Shown here piece by piece: positions 49,813 to 57,835 of a DNA stretch of 64,000 nt. This DNA comes from CAYPUG01 sp964413905. Lineage in GTDB: Bacteria; Chloroflexota; Anaerolineae; JAADDB01. Made by a program: the position numbers and the translations under genes. Positions within the stretch are counted from its first letter, which is position 1; every line of letters begins with the position of its first letter. The notes under the pieces are model-generated. The model saw nothing but the letters and a program-made list of their open reading frames with translations. It had not been told where the DNA came from and ran no database searches. Where the stretch lies: positions 12,022 to 76,021 of the forward strand of contig CAYPUG010000001.1 of the NCBI GenBank assembly GCA_964413905.1, read 5' to 3'.

Positions 49813-49858
49813 CGTGCGCGGCGCTTTGACGTGTGAGACGCCAAACACGCCGCGCACG
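49813..49858 (-). terminator. Large hairpin between the two glycosidase-like genes
   Basis: CGTGCGCGGCG (49813-49823) pairs with CGCCGCGCACG (49848-49858) through 11 bp, and TTTG/CAAA can extend it inward. A second, competing stem CTCACACG (49794-49801) / CGTGTGAG (49830-49837) overlaps it. It lies just past the stop of the upstream gene on the minus strand. There is no T-run; the two alternative folds are the unusual point. Confidence 0.5.
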
Positions 49859-49874
49859 TTCCCCATTGACAACA

Positions 49875-52800
49875 TTAGCAGGATCCGTTCTCCCGACACG
49901 CCTTTAGCGCGTTAAACGCGGGGAGCGGACTCCAATCCGGGGCCACAATACCCCATTGCGCTTGCTCGGATCCGGGGGCTACAACGCGGAAATTCAAATT
50001 CCAGAGGAAGGCCACTCCGACCCACCCCCACTGTTTCATCATCTGATAGGCCCGCACGGTGAACTGGGCCTGCTCTTCCAGCGTGTTATCGGCCGCGTAC
50101 TCGTAACCGGGTACCGGGTTAGGGTTCGATGCCCAACCAAACTCCGTCGGCCAGATACGCTTCCCTGCATCGCCATACCGCACCATGATGGTCCGATACC
50201 CCTCCATCGTCTGCCGGAAGGACCACGAGTGATGTGGGTTCTCGCACGGGCCGCGGAACGTCTGCACGTTAGGATGGCACCCGGTGGCATCAGGCGGCAC
50301 GTTGTAACCGCTGGGATGTGCACCGATGGCGTCGGAGTACTGCTTGAGCCCATGTTGGTACATGCCTTCCAGGTATGCGAAGTCGTCCATGGCCAACGGC
50401 GGCGGCGCACCGGTCGGTGTGAGCGCACCGCTGATAACGATCATACTGGGACACGCCCGCTTGATAGAGGTATACGCGGCCTTAAGCAACTGCATGTATC
50501 GGGCCGGATCAATGGGCTCATGGCCCCACTCATACCACAAGTTCTGCTCATTCCACACTTCGATGGCCTTCAAGCTACGACCACAATATCGCTGAGCTAC
50601 CGCCCCCACGAAATCCGCGTAATCCTGCGGGTTCTGGGGCGGACCGTTCACGCTGAAGTCCGTGTTCCCCGGTCGGGCCCAGCGCGGGGCTTTCACAATA
50701 CTGAACATGACCTTGATGCCCTTCTGATCGCCCGTGTTGACGATCATGTCCATCATGCCCCAGTCAATTTGACCCTTATTTGGCTCCATGCGGAACCACT
50801 CAATTTGCTGTTTAACCCAATGGAAGTGCATGAGATTGATCATGTCCATGACCTTCGCGGTCATGCCCGGGCTGTCCATATGCGCCTGGATGCCGTAATC
50901 AAAGAAGCCCGGCGCCCGAGCCGCGACCGGGCGAGGCCGGGGGGTGGGTTCCGGCGGGATGTTTTTGGCCACCTGAACGTTCTCCACCGGGCCGATTAAC
51001 TTCACCAGCTTGCCGAACACCCAGCCTAACTTACCTCCGCCCAGGTCGATCTGCCACCACGTTCCCTGCTTGTTCTTACCCACAATCTTGAACTCTTGTC
51101 CCTGAGAGACCTGAGTCACCACCCCGTAATTGGTGCTCGGCCCCTGGCGCACGTTCATCTTCGTCGCCTGGATACGGGCAATCGCGACCATGGGTGTCGG
51201 GGTCATCGTCGGGGTAGGCGTCGCGCTGGGTACCGGGGTCGGCGTGGGTGTGGCAGTCGCTACGGCCATGTACATCTCACTGGGTTCGCCGATGACATAC
51301 CCCCCTTGGCGCAATACCGTCTGCAAGCGATAGTTCCCCTTCTCAGGAGCCTGTACGTGAATCACTTGCGATCCGACCGGGATCTCTCCTTGCTGAACAA
51401 TGTTGCCCTGGCTGTCCACAATGACCCAAGACACACTATAATCGGACGGAGCAACGGAGACCTGCGCTTCACTCTGATACGCGCGTAACACATCCCAAAT
51501 CGCGGGATCCGCGTCGCCGGAAAGCAGGTGCTGGCTGGTTACCCCCGCGATGTTAAACTTGTCGAGGATTTCCAGTTTATGGGCTAAACTGGCCGCATTC
51601 TCGATGTACACCGTGCGCTGGTTGCCTTGCTCATCCAGATACGTGTACCAGTATTGGAACAATTCTTCGTCAAACTGAAGCGGGCTGACCGGACGCTGTG
51701 TGGTCACGGATACCTGAACATCCTGACCGGGTTGCACGACCTGCTCTTTCGCCCCTTGGATTTGGGCCACAATCGGCGCCAAAGCCTCGCTGTACGACCG
51801 GAGGAAGTAGTAAGCCCCTGCCACCTCCACACTGCGAGCAGGCAGGACGACTTCGATCTTATGTCGGTCGATCTCACCGACAGCCCATTGGAGCATTTGC
51901 TCGAACGCGCCGCCGTTTCGATAGGCTTCGGGATCCACCGGCGCGGGAATGCGGACCACGTCCACGGCTCGGCCAATTTTACGCCAATCGTACCCTCCGG
52001 TCAGCCAGACGCCCTCGGCAATCTGGCGGGGGAGCCCCACGCGCACACTGAGAATCTTCCCTTCCGCGTGAAGTCGGTCGGCCAGCGCCTTGATGAATTC
52101 GGTGAACTGGGCCCGCATAAGGGGATCCACATCGCGGTAATCGATGTCCACCCCCGCGTAGCCGTTCTTCACCACCAACTCTACAATCGAGTCAATATTG
52201 TTCTTTCCCCACTGTTCATTCGCCAGAATATTCCACGTTAGATCGGTACGCACCACGCCTTCTTTATAATTACGAATGGTGGGCACAATCTGATAGGAAA
52301 CCCCACTCCCTGGAGCGGGTACGGCCACCTCGCCGTCTAAGAACCCCTCATCCCCCACATAAATCCCCACAGGATGCACCTCAGCCACTGCAGTGGCACC
52401 GGCATCAGGCAGGACCATACCCTCGGGCAGATCGACATCGGCCACTTTGGGGCCGGGCGTGGTCTGCATAACCATGAAATTGGAGGGAATCCAATCCAAT
52501 ACCGCCTCGATGGTATCATCCGCGGCGACACGATGGTGAGGCAACCACATCCAGGTATGGGATTCCACATCCCACGTGTACAGGTCAAGCGTCTCATAGG
52601 GCATAGCATCGTTCGGGGTAGGAATGCTAATGTACACGGCTTTGGGCAGGCTGCCCTTCAGATCAAGCATGTAAAAGGGGCTCTTCGGGATCAGACCTTG
52701 AGCCTCTACAGCCTTCACGGCCTCGCTCAACGAATCGGGCACATGCCCGGCCACGAACTCTTGCATGGGGATGGATGTCAACTTAGCCTTTAAAGGCCCG

Positions 52801-53021
52801 GTCAACGATGCATCGGGAAACGTCACTTGGGTACCGTCCGGATCGCGAACGTCCCCCCGGACGGGGGTGATGTCCACGTAGCCGCGATAGCGAATCCGAT
52901 CCAGCGCGGAGATAGGCGGCAACAGGATAGCCGCCATCAAGGCCAGAATAATGAGCACACTGAGCACAATATTCAATGTGCGATTTTGCGAAGGTGACGC
53001 CGACATATGCGTACTTGTCAT
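49875..53021 (-). CDS. Multidomain envelope protein: GH18-like, SH3b and GH-A glycosidase domains
   Basis: This 1048-residue protein has an N-terminal membrane anchor (about 16-40). Residues 240-520 resemble a GH18/YaaH-like barrel (NKNGYAGVDIDYRDVDP-type segment: VVKNGYAGVDIDYRDVDP), but the catalytic Glu of DxxDxDxE is replaced by Arg. A Thr/Pro linker follows near 605-630, then an SH3b domain (TKMNVRQGPSTNYGVVTQVS, GTWWQIDLGGGKLGWVFG, about 640-695). The last 320 residues are a GH-A barrel with both catalytic glutamates (AIEVWNEQNLWYEWG, IWPTEFGWASNP). It is probably a cell-wall enzyme. Its own promoter lies at 53057-53085. Confidence 0.8.
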   Translation of the reverse strand: MTSTHMSASPSQNRTLNIVLSVLIILALMAAILLPPISALDRIRYRGYVDITPVRGDVRDPDGTQVTFPDASLTGPLKAKLTSIPMQEFVAGHVPDSLSEAVKAVEAQGLIPKSPFYMLDLKGSLPKAVYISIPTPNDAMPYETLDLYTWDVESHTWMWLPHHRVAADDTIEAVLDWIPSNFMVMQTTPGPKVADVDLPEGMVLPDAGATAVAEVHPVGIYVGDEGFLDGEVAVPAPGSGVSYQIVPTIRNYKEGVVRTDLTWNILANEQWGKNNIDSIVELVVKNGYAGVDIDYRDVDPLMRAQFTEFIKALADRLHAEGKILSVRVGLPRQIAEGVWLTGGYDWRKIGRAVDVVRIPAPVDPEAYRNGGAFEQMLQWAVGEIDRHKIEVVLPARSVEVAGAYYFLRSYSEALAPIVAQIQGAKEQVVQPGQDVQVSVTTQRPVSPLQFDEELFQYWYTYLDEQGNQRTVYIENAASLAHKLEILDKFNIAGVTSQHLLSGDADPAIWDVLRAYQSEAQVSVAPSDYSVSWVIVDSQGNIVQQGEIPVGSQVIHVQAPEKGNYRLQTVLRQGGYVIGEPSEMYMAVATATPTPTPVPSATPTPTMTPTPMVAIARIQATKMNVRQGPSTNYGVVTQVSQGQEFKIVGKNKQGTWWQIDLGGGKLGWVFGKLVKLIGPVENVQVAKNIPPEPTPRPRPVAARAPGFFDYGIQAHMDSPGMTAKVMDMINLMHFHWVKQQIEWFRMEPNKGQIDWGMMDMIVNTGDQKGIKVMFSIVKAPRWARPGNTDFSVNGPPQNPQDYADFVGAVAQRYCGRSLKAIEVWNEQNLWYEWGHEPIDPARYMQLLKAAYTSIKRACPSMIVISGALTPTGAPPPLAMDDFAYLEGMYQHGLKQYSDAIGAHPSGYNVPPDATGCHPNVQTFRGPCENPHHSWSFRQTMEGYRTIMVRYGDAGKRIWPTEFGWASNPNPVPGYEYAADNTLEEQAQFTVRAYQMMKQWGWVGVAFLWNLNFRVVAPGSEQAQWGIVAPDWSPLPAFNALKACRENGSC

Positions 53022-53056
53022 GGTGAATACACTCCTCCAGCACTAAGATGCGGGCG

Positions 53057-53085
53057 ATTGTACCATAGTCCTGTTATCGTTGCAA
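53057..53085 (-). promoter_or_regulatory. Sigma-70 promoter for the multidomain envelope protein
   Basis: On the minus strand TTGCAA (53080-53085) and TACAAT (53057-53062) have a 17-base spacer and an extended TGG before the -10. The start would be near 53050, about 28 bases before ATG 53021. Confidence 0.65.
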
Positions 53086-53137
53086 ACGGATTAGCGGAAA
53101 GGTGCCCTGCAAATTCGGACGTGCCATCACAATCTTC

Positions 53138-53872
53138 TCAACGTAAGCGCCGGGAGGGTAGATGGAAAAGCCAGTGCGCTCGCGGCACCAGAAGAACATT
53201 GTGCGGTCGTGCGACATCCTGCGCGTCCAGCACCCCTAAGTGCCGGAGAACAGGCATGGCTATCTTCGTTACACGGGCCACACGTGGTTGAAAGCGTGGG
53301 TGCCACACGGCCATTTCTCTCACCTTTCCTTCCCCCCCGAACAGAGTGACCAGCGCATCCGTGAAATAAATGACCGCTTCTGAGGGCGAAGCAAAGGGGG
53401 CCAAAGAGTCCAACCGTGGCGCGATCTCATCCGCTTCCACCTCCACGGTTCCCAGCCAAGATCCTTCCATTCGATAACCGCGATACCGCAGCCGCTCATC
53501 TCTATCCGGTGTAATCCTAAAATCCGCGAAGTCCACCCTCATGCCCATAAACCGAGCCAACCGCACAGCCCCCATCACGGTCATCGCGCCATGAAGGTGA
53601 TACGTAGCATGTTCTCCGGTGTGAGGATGCTTCACATATGTACACACATGAACCTGATAATACGTGAACCGAGGAGAAGGAAGACGGGCGGCCTTTGCCT
53701 CCCGGACGAAACTCATCACTACCGACAAGAATACGTGCTCATCATCCACTGTATCCAAGGCAAGGTGAGAAGGAACCAGGGGACGCACGCGGTCCGAGGG
53801 TAAAAGGTAAGAAATGTAGAGCACATCGTACAAGATCATCTCCAGGGACGTCAACCGAGCAGGCAAGTTCAT
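53138..53872 (-). CDS. DUF2071 (acetoacetate decarboxylase-like) protein
   Basis: This 244-residue protein matches DUF2071: VLYISYLLPSDRVRPLVPSH, LALDTVDDEHVFLSVVMSFV and later GSWLGTVEVEADEIAP. The family shares the acetoacetate decarboxylase fold but usually lacks the catalytic Lys, and its role is unknown. It lies 12 bases downstream of the coiled-coil gene on the same strand. The C-terminus is basic (LVPRAHWLFHLPSRRLR). Confidence 0.7.
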   Translation of the reverse strand: MNLPARLTSLEMILYDVLYISYLLPSDRVRPLVPSHLALDTVDDEHVFLSVVMSFVREAKAARLPSPRFTYYQVHVCTYVKHPHTGEHATYHLHGAMTVMGAVRLARFMGMRVDFADFRITPDRDERLRYRGYRMEGSWLGTVEVEADEIAPRLDSLAPFASPSEAVIYFTDALVTLFGGEGKVREMAVWHPRFQPRVARVTKIAMPVLRHLGVLDAQDVARPHNVLLVPRAHWLFHLPSRRLR

Positions 53873-53884
53873 TGTTGACTTACC

Positions 53885-55093
53885 TCACCGGGTCACCCCA
53901 TAGGATTTCAGGATCTTCTCTCGCTTTTCCGCGCCCTCTTCGATAACCTGCAACAGCCTCTGGGCCTCACCCAGCTGATGCGAACCGATGTGTTCCTGTA
54001 ACCGCCAAATCGCATCCAACAACTCACCGTACATGGCCAATTGCTTCTGCACGGCTTTGAGCACTTCATCCAACGCATCAATGCGCCGGTTTTGCTCCTG
54101 CCACTTATAGTCCCATTCCAGTACTTGTTTCTTCCAACGCTTCTCCTGTTCACTTTCAAACTCACGCATGGCCCGACGAAGGGCTTCTTCGGCCACGCGT
54201 TGCGCTTCCCGGATTTCGTGAACATCCTTGTGCAGGCTCTCCTTCCACCGTTCAATATCCGCAACCGCCCGAACCGCTTTATCGTACTGGACCTCAAAGC
54301 GCTCGAACCGCTTCAGAGCGTCTGCCACCTGGGCTTTCATTTCCTCAAAGACCTTTTGCCACTCATGCACCTTCTTCTCCCGATCCACCTCGGCTTGACG
54401 CACCTCTTCCAGAAACGCGGACTCCTCACGTCGAATGCTCTCTACCACCTCACGCACATCTCTAACAATGTTATCCTGACGCTGCAATTTCTCCTCAAGC
54501 AGCGGTAACTTTCCTGCAAGAGCTTCTAAGCGCCGAAACAATTCCACCGTTTCGCCCTGCAATTGTCCGATACGCTTGTGGTCCTGAGAGCGTTGTTCGC
54601 TTAACAAGGTGACCGTGCGCAACGCTTCCTCCGAGCGCCGGTCGATCTCCACCACCTGCTCCCGCAAGCGCATAACCTGCTCACCTAGGCGCCGATCTTC
54701 GGCCTTAAAGCCGTCCAGGATTTCCTCCAATGCGGCAATTCGTTCCAGTTCCTTGCGCAGTTCCGCGATCTCGCGGCCCCACTTTTCCCGTTCCGCAGCC
54801 CGCAGCCGTTCCTGATCCCGCTCTCGCGCCAACCGTTCTTCCTCGCGACGTTCAATCGTGGCTCGCACGTCCTTGCGCAAGTTCTCCAGTGCCTCCTGCA
54901 AGGAAGCATACTCGGCCAGTTGGGAACGGGCAGCCGCAAGTTCACTTTCCAACTGTTGAATGCGTCGGGCCTGATCCTCAATGATGCCGGCCTGGCTGGT
55001 CAGGCGCTGTTCCAGTTTACGCATCTCCTGATCGGTCCGGCGACGTTGTTGATCCAGCCAAGTGACCATTTGCTCCAATTGCGTCAGGTCCAT
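53885..55093 (-). CDS. Long coiled-coil protein
   Basis: This 402-residue protein is a nearly continuous coiled coil with heptads such as LEQRLTSQAGIIEDQARRIQ, LAEYASLQEALENLRKDV and ERDQERLRAAEREKWGREIA. It has no signal peptide or membrane helix. The C-terminal part (YGELLDAIWRLQEHIG, LGEAQRLLQVIEEGAEKREK) may be a helical domain. ATG 55093 follows AGGAGGGGG. It may be a structural or SMC-like scaffolding protein, but no family is recognised. DUF2071 follows in the same operon. Confidence 0.7.
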   Translation of the reverse strand: MDLTQLEQMVTWLDQQRRRTDQEMRKLEQRLTSQAGIIEDQARRIQQLESELAAARSQLAEYASLQEALENLRKDVRATIERREEERLARERDQERLRAAEREKWGREIAELRKELERIAALEEILDGFKAEDRRLGEQVMRLREQVVEIDRRSEEALRTVTLLSEQRSQDHKRIGQLQGETVELFRRLEALAGKLPLLEEKLQRQDNIVRDVREVVESIRREESAFLEEVRQAEVDREKKVHEWQKVFEEMKAQVADALKRFERFEVQYDKAVRAVADIERWKESLHKDVHEIREAQRVAEEALRRAMREFESEQEKRWKKQVLEWDYKWQEQNRRIDALDEVLKAVQKQLAMYGELLDAIWRLQEHIGSHQLGEAQRLLQVIEEGAEKREKILKSYGVTR

Positions 55094-55168
55094 AAAAACT
55101 GCCCCCTCCTTTGAGTGGTCAACCTGATCGACCGATAGCCCTCCGCATGTGCACTTTGGCTTAAAAGA

Positions 55169-55199
55169 GCGATGTCGCAATGCCTTCGTCTACCCGTTG
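55169..55199. repeat. REP-like repeat, copy E (mainly the right arm)
   Basis: The bases GCGATGTCGCAAT-GCCTTCGTCTACCCGTT keep the right arm of the palindrome and match copy D over 17 bases. It abuts a dispersed motif copy at 55208. Confidence 0.5.
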
Positions 55200-55207
55200 A
55201 AGTTCGG

Positions 55208-55219
55208 CCGGTCAATCAG
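55208..55219 (-). repeat. Variant short copy of the CTGATTGACGG motif
   Basis: On the minus strand it reads CTGATTGACCGG, one base different from the consensus. It lies 9 bases from REP-like copy E. Confidence 0.3.
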
Positions 55220-55250
55220 GCATGTTCTTTTTGGTCTATACGTGGGAGAT

Positions 55251-55279
55251 ATTTTACCATAAGGCGCAAAGAATCATAA
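55251..55279 (-). promoter_or_regulatory. Possible promoter for the coiled-coil gene
   Basis: On the minus strand TTATGA (55274-55279) and TAAAAT (55251-55256) have a 17-base spacer with an extended TGG before the -10. The -35 box is weak, so the call rests on the extended -10. Confidence 0.35.
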
Positions 55280-55439
55280 TCGAACCGGCCCGCACGCCGG
55301 GTTTTCCATATGCACAGGTTTGATGGACCGATAACACATCATCCGAGATGGAGGAAATGCGTGAGATTTTTACCACTCTCGGTGGCGTAAATCCCGCTCG
55401 TATATCTACTAATGAACACGTATTCGCACGGGGGCAAAC

Positions 55440-55913
55440 ATGAGTGAGGATGTACACATTGAGGGCGTAGAGATTAAACCTCTGATTACCCATCGGGATG
55501 CTCGTGGATTCTTCCGGGAAATTATTCGTGTCACCGACGATTTCTTCGGCGAAGGATTTGGCCAATGGAGCCACAGCCGCATGTTCGCGGGAGTGGCTAA
55601 AGCCTGGCACATTCATTGGAAACAGGTGGATTGGTGGTACGTGCCCATCGGCAACGTCAAAGCCGTACTCTGTGACTTGCGCCCGGAATCCCCTACGTAC
55701 AAGATCATCCAAGAAGTGTACATGGGGGACAATTACGATCCCATTGTGCTGAAGATCCCGCCCGGAGTCGCCCACGGGGTAAAAGTCCTCAGCGGCGAAG
55801 CGCACCTCTTCTACATCACGTCCCGTGTGTACGATCCCGAAGATGAAGGACGCATTCCTCATGACGATCCGGACATAGGGTACGACTGGACGGCTCTACC
55901 ACCCATCAAATGA
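55440..55913 (+). CDS. RmlC-like sugar epimerase/cupin
   Basis: This 157-residue protein has the dTDP-4-dehydrorhamnose 3,5-epimerase fold: PLITHRDARGFFREIIRVTD, SHSRMFAGVAKAWHIHWKQV, DWWYVPIGNVKAVLCDLRPE, VLKIPPGVAHGVKVLSGEAH and ITSRVYDPEDEGRIPHDDPD. The active-site His of RmlC is likely in AWHIHWKQ. It is slightly shorter than typical RmlC (about 180). Neighbours do not include other rhamnose genes, so a different 4-keto-sugar may be the substrate. The next gene starts 33 bases downstream. Confidence 0.8.
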   Translation: MSEDVHIEGVEIKPLITHRDARGFFREIIRVTDDFFGEGFGQWSHSRMFAGVAKAWHIHWKQVDWWYVPIGNVKAVLCDLRPESPTYKIIQEVYMGDNYDPIVLKIPPGVAHGVKVLSGEAHLFYITSRVYDPEDEGRIPHDDPDIGYDWTALPPIK

Positions 55914-55946
55914 TCCTGGCAACGCGAACGGGGAGGAGAATCACCG

Positions 55947-57257
55947 ATGACCCTGCGAATGGTCGATATCATCGTTAAAAAACGAGACGGGGGAGAGCAC
56001 ACACAAGAGGAGATTAACTTCTTCATCCACGGGTACGTGAAAGATGAGATCCCCGACTACCAAGCGAGCGCCTGGTGTATGGCCGTGTACTTCCAGGGCA
56101 TGACACCTCGGGAGACGGCTTGGCTCACCGAAGCCATGGCCCGATCAGGCGCTATGTTAGACCTGCACGACGTGGCCCCCATTATTGTGGACAAACACTC
56201 CAGCGGTGGTGTGGGCGATAAGACCAGTCTAGCCGTGGGACCCATTGTCGCGGCCAACGGCTTGCCCGTAGGGAAGATGAGCGGCCGTGGCCTGGCACAT
56301 ACCGGAGGCACCCTCGACAAGTTGGAATCCTTTCGCGGCTGGCGTGCCGAGCTCTCCTTTGAGGAATTTAAGCGCCAACTGCGTGAAGTGGGCTTGGTTA
56401 TCGCGGGCGCCACCCATGATCTGGCCCCCGCGGACAAGAAACTCTACGCACTGCGGGATGTGACGGGCACGGTGCCCAGCATCCCACTGATCGCCGCGAG
56501 CATTATGAGCAAGAAGATCGCCACAGGCTCCGATGCCATCGTCCTGGATGTGAAGGTAGGCAAGGGCGCGTTTATGAAGACCTTGGAAGATGCCCGTACG
56601 TTGGCCCAACGCATGGTGGACATCGGCACTCGTCTGGGACGCCGCATGTCCGCGGTGATCAGCGATATGAACCAACCCCTGGGACGAGCCGTGGGAAATG
56701 CCTTGGAGGTGAAGGAAGCCATCGCCACTCTGCGCGGGGAAGGGCCCTCCGACTTCACGGAACTGGTCCACACCGTAGCCGGAGAAATGCTGCGTCTGGG
56801 AGGGAAAGCAGATACCCACGAAGCCGCCCGGAAATTGGTCGATAAAGTCATCGAGGATGGAAGCGCCCTACGTAAGTTCCGCGAGTTCATCGCGGCTCAG
56901 GGCGGAGATGTACGTCAAGTAGATAACCCCGACCTGTTGCCCAAAGCCCGATATGTGTTCTACCTACCTAGCCCCCGTAGCGGATACGTTGCAGAGATTG
57001 ACGCGCTGGCCGTGGGGGTCACAACAATGATCCTGGGCGGAGGGCGTGAAAAGAAGGGCGATCCCATTGACCATGCAGTAGGCGTTGTGCTCCGCAAAAA
57101 GATAGGAGACCGGGTAGAAGCAGGAGAACCCTTGTGCGAAATTCACGCGAACGACGAGGCCAAAGCAGAAGAGGCCCGACAACGGCTCCTCAACGCCTAT
57201 CGCATCGACGCCACCCCTACTACCCCGCCCCCTTTGATTTACGAGATTCTCTCCTAA
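55947..57257 (+). CDS. pdp: Pyrimidine-nucleoside phosphorylase
   Basis: This 436-residue enzyme cleaves uridine and thymidine with phosphate. Its signature is MSGRGLAHTGGTLDKLESF; other conserved parts are VDKHSSGGVGDKTSLAVGPI, ALRDVTGTVPSIPLIAASIM, KKIATGSDAIVLDVKVGKGA and LGRAVGNALEVKEAI. The last 100 residues form the usual alpha/beta domain (GDPIDHAVGVVLRKKIGDRV). Length fits Pdp/DeoA. GGAGGAG precedes ATG 55947. A compound hairpin follows the stop. Confidence 0.95.
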   Translation: MTLRMVDIIVKKRDGGEHTQEEINFFIHGYVKDEIPDYQASAWCMAVYFQGMTPRETAWLTEAMARSGAMLDLHDVAPIIVDKHSSGGVGDKTSLAVGPIVAANGLPVGKMSGRGLAHTGGTLDKLESFRGWRAELSFEEFKRQLREVGLVIAGATHDLAPADKKLYALRDVTGTVPSIPLIAASIMSKKIATGSDAIVLDVKVGKGAFMKTLEDARTLAQRMVDIGTRLGRRMSAVISDMNQPLGRAVGNALEVKEAIATLRGEGPSDFTELVHTVAGEMLRLGGKADTHEAARKLVDKVIEDGSALRKFREFIAAQGGDVRQVDNPDLLPKARYVFYLPSPRSGYVAEIDALAVGVTTMILGGGREKKGDPIDHAVGVVLRKKIGDRVEAGEPLCEIHANDEAKAEEARQRLLNAYRIDATPTTPPPLIYEILS

Positions 57258-57273
57258 CGGATGAGCCTTTACT

Positions 57274-57332
57274 AAGAGGTGGAAAAACGCCTCCATTCGG
57301 CGACATGGAGGTCTCTGACAGAGCCGCCTCTT
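57274..57332. terminator. Compound hairpin between convergent pdp and coaD
   Basis: An outer stem AAGAGGTGG (57274-57282) / CCGCCTCTT (57324-57332), with one G-U pair, encloses an inner stem CCTCCAT (57290-57296) / ATGGAGG (57305-57311). It fills the space between two converging genes and probably ends both transcripts. Confidence 0.5.
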
Positions 57333-57344
57333 CTGCACCGAAGA

Positions 57345-57824
57345 CTAGGTTCTAAAACGCTCCTGCAAGGCGCGGGCCACGTTAGGCGTCACCATTCGGG
57401 AAACATCACCGTGGTGACGGGCTACATCCTTGACGATCGTCGAACTCAAAAACGCGTATTCCACTCGCGCCATAAGACATACCGTCTCCACGTCCGGGGC
57501 CAGTTCCCGGTTGGTCAATGCCAACTGTAGTTCCCATTCAAAATCGGAGATGGCTCGCAACCCTCGCACAATGACGTTAGCGCCCAGACGCCGAACCAAG
57601 TCCACGGTTAAGTCCGTATAGGTAATCACCGAAACGTTCGGCACATCGGCCAGAGCGTCCTCGGCCAAAGCCCGACGTTCCTCAACGCTGAACAATATAT
57701 TCTTCAGGGGGCGGGCATAAATGGCAAAGTACACGTGATCAAACAACCGCGAGGCACGGCGAGCAATATCCACATGCCCCATGTGGATCGGATCAAACGA
57801 CCCTGGGTATACAGCAATGGCCAT
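57345..57824 (-). CDS. coaD: Phosphopantetheine adenylyltransferase
   Basis: CoaD makes dephospho-CoA from 4'-phosphopantetheine and ATP. The 159-residue length is typical. The nucleotidyltransferase HxGH motif is in YPGSFDPIHMGHVDIARRAS and the ISSTxVK motif in FLSSTIVKDVARHHGDV. GLRAISDFEWELQLALTNRE is also conserved. It lies 11 bases after recG, the last gene of a five-gene operon. Confidence 0.97.
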   Translation of the reverse strand: MAIAVYPGSFDPIHMGHVDIARRASRLFDHVYFAIYARPLKNILFSVEERRALAEDALADVPNVSVITYTDLTVDLVRRLGANVIVRGLRAISDFEWELQLALTNRELAPDVETVCLMARVEYAFLSSTIVKDVARHHGDVSRMVTPNVARALQERFRT

Positions 57825-57835
57825 TGAACGCTCCT

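Larger units (their letters stand above)
55094..55439. other. 346-base divergent gap between the coiled-coil gene and the RmlC-like gene
   Basis: It holds a REP-like half (55169-55199), a variant dispersed motif (55208-55219) and a weak minus-strand promoter (55251-55279). Two similar GAGAT-TTTTACCA stretches lie at about 55246 and 55371. No protein gene or tRNA was seen, and no good plus-strand promoter for the RmlC-like gene was found. Confidence 0.5.
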
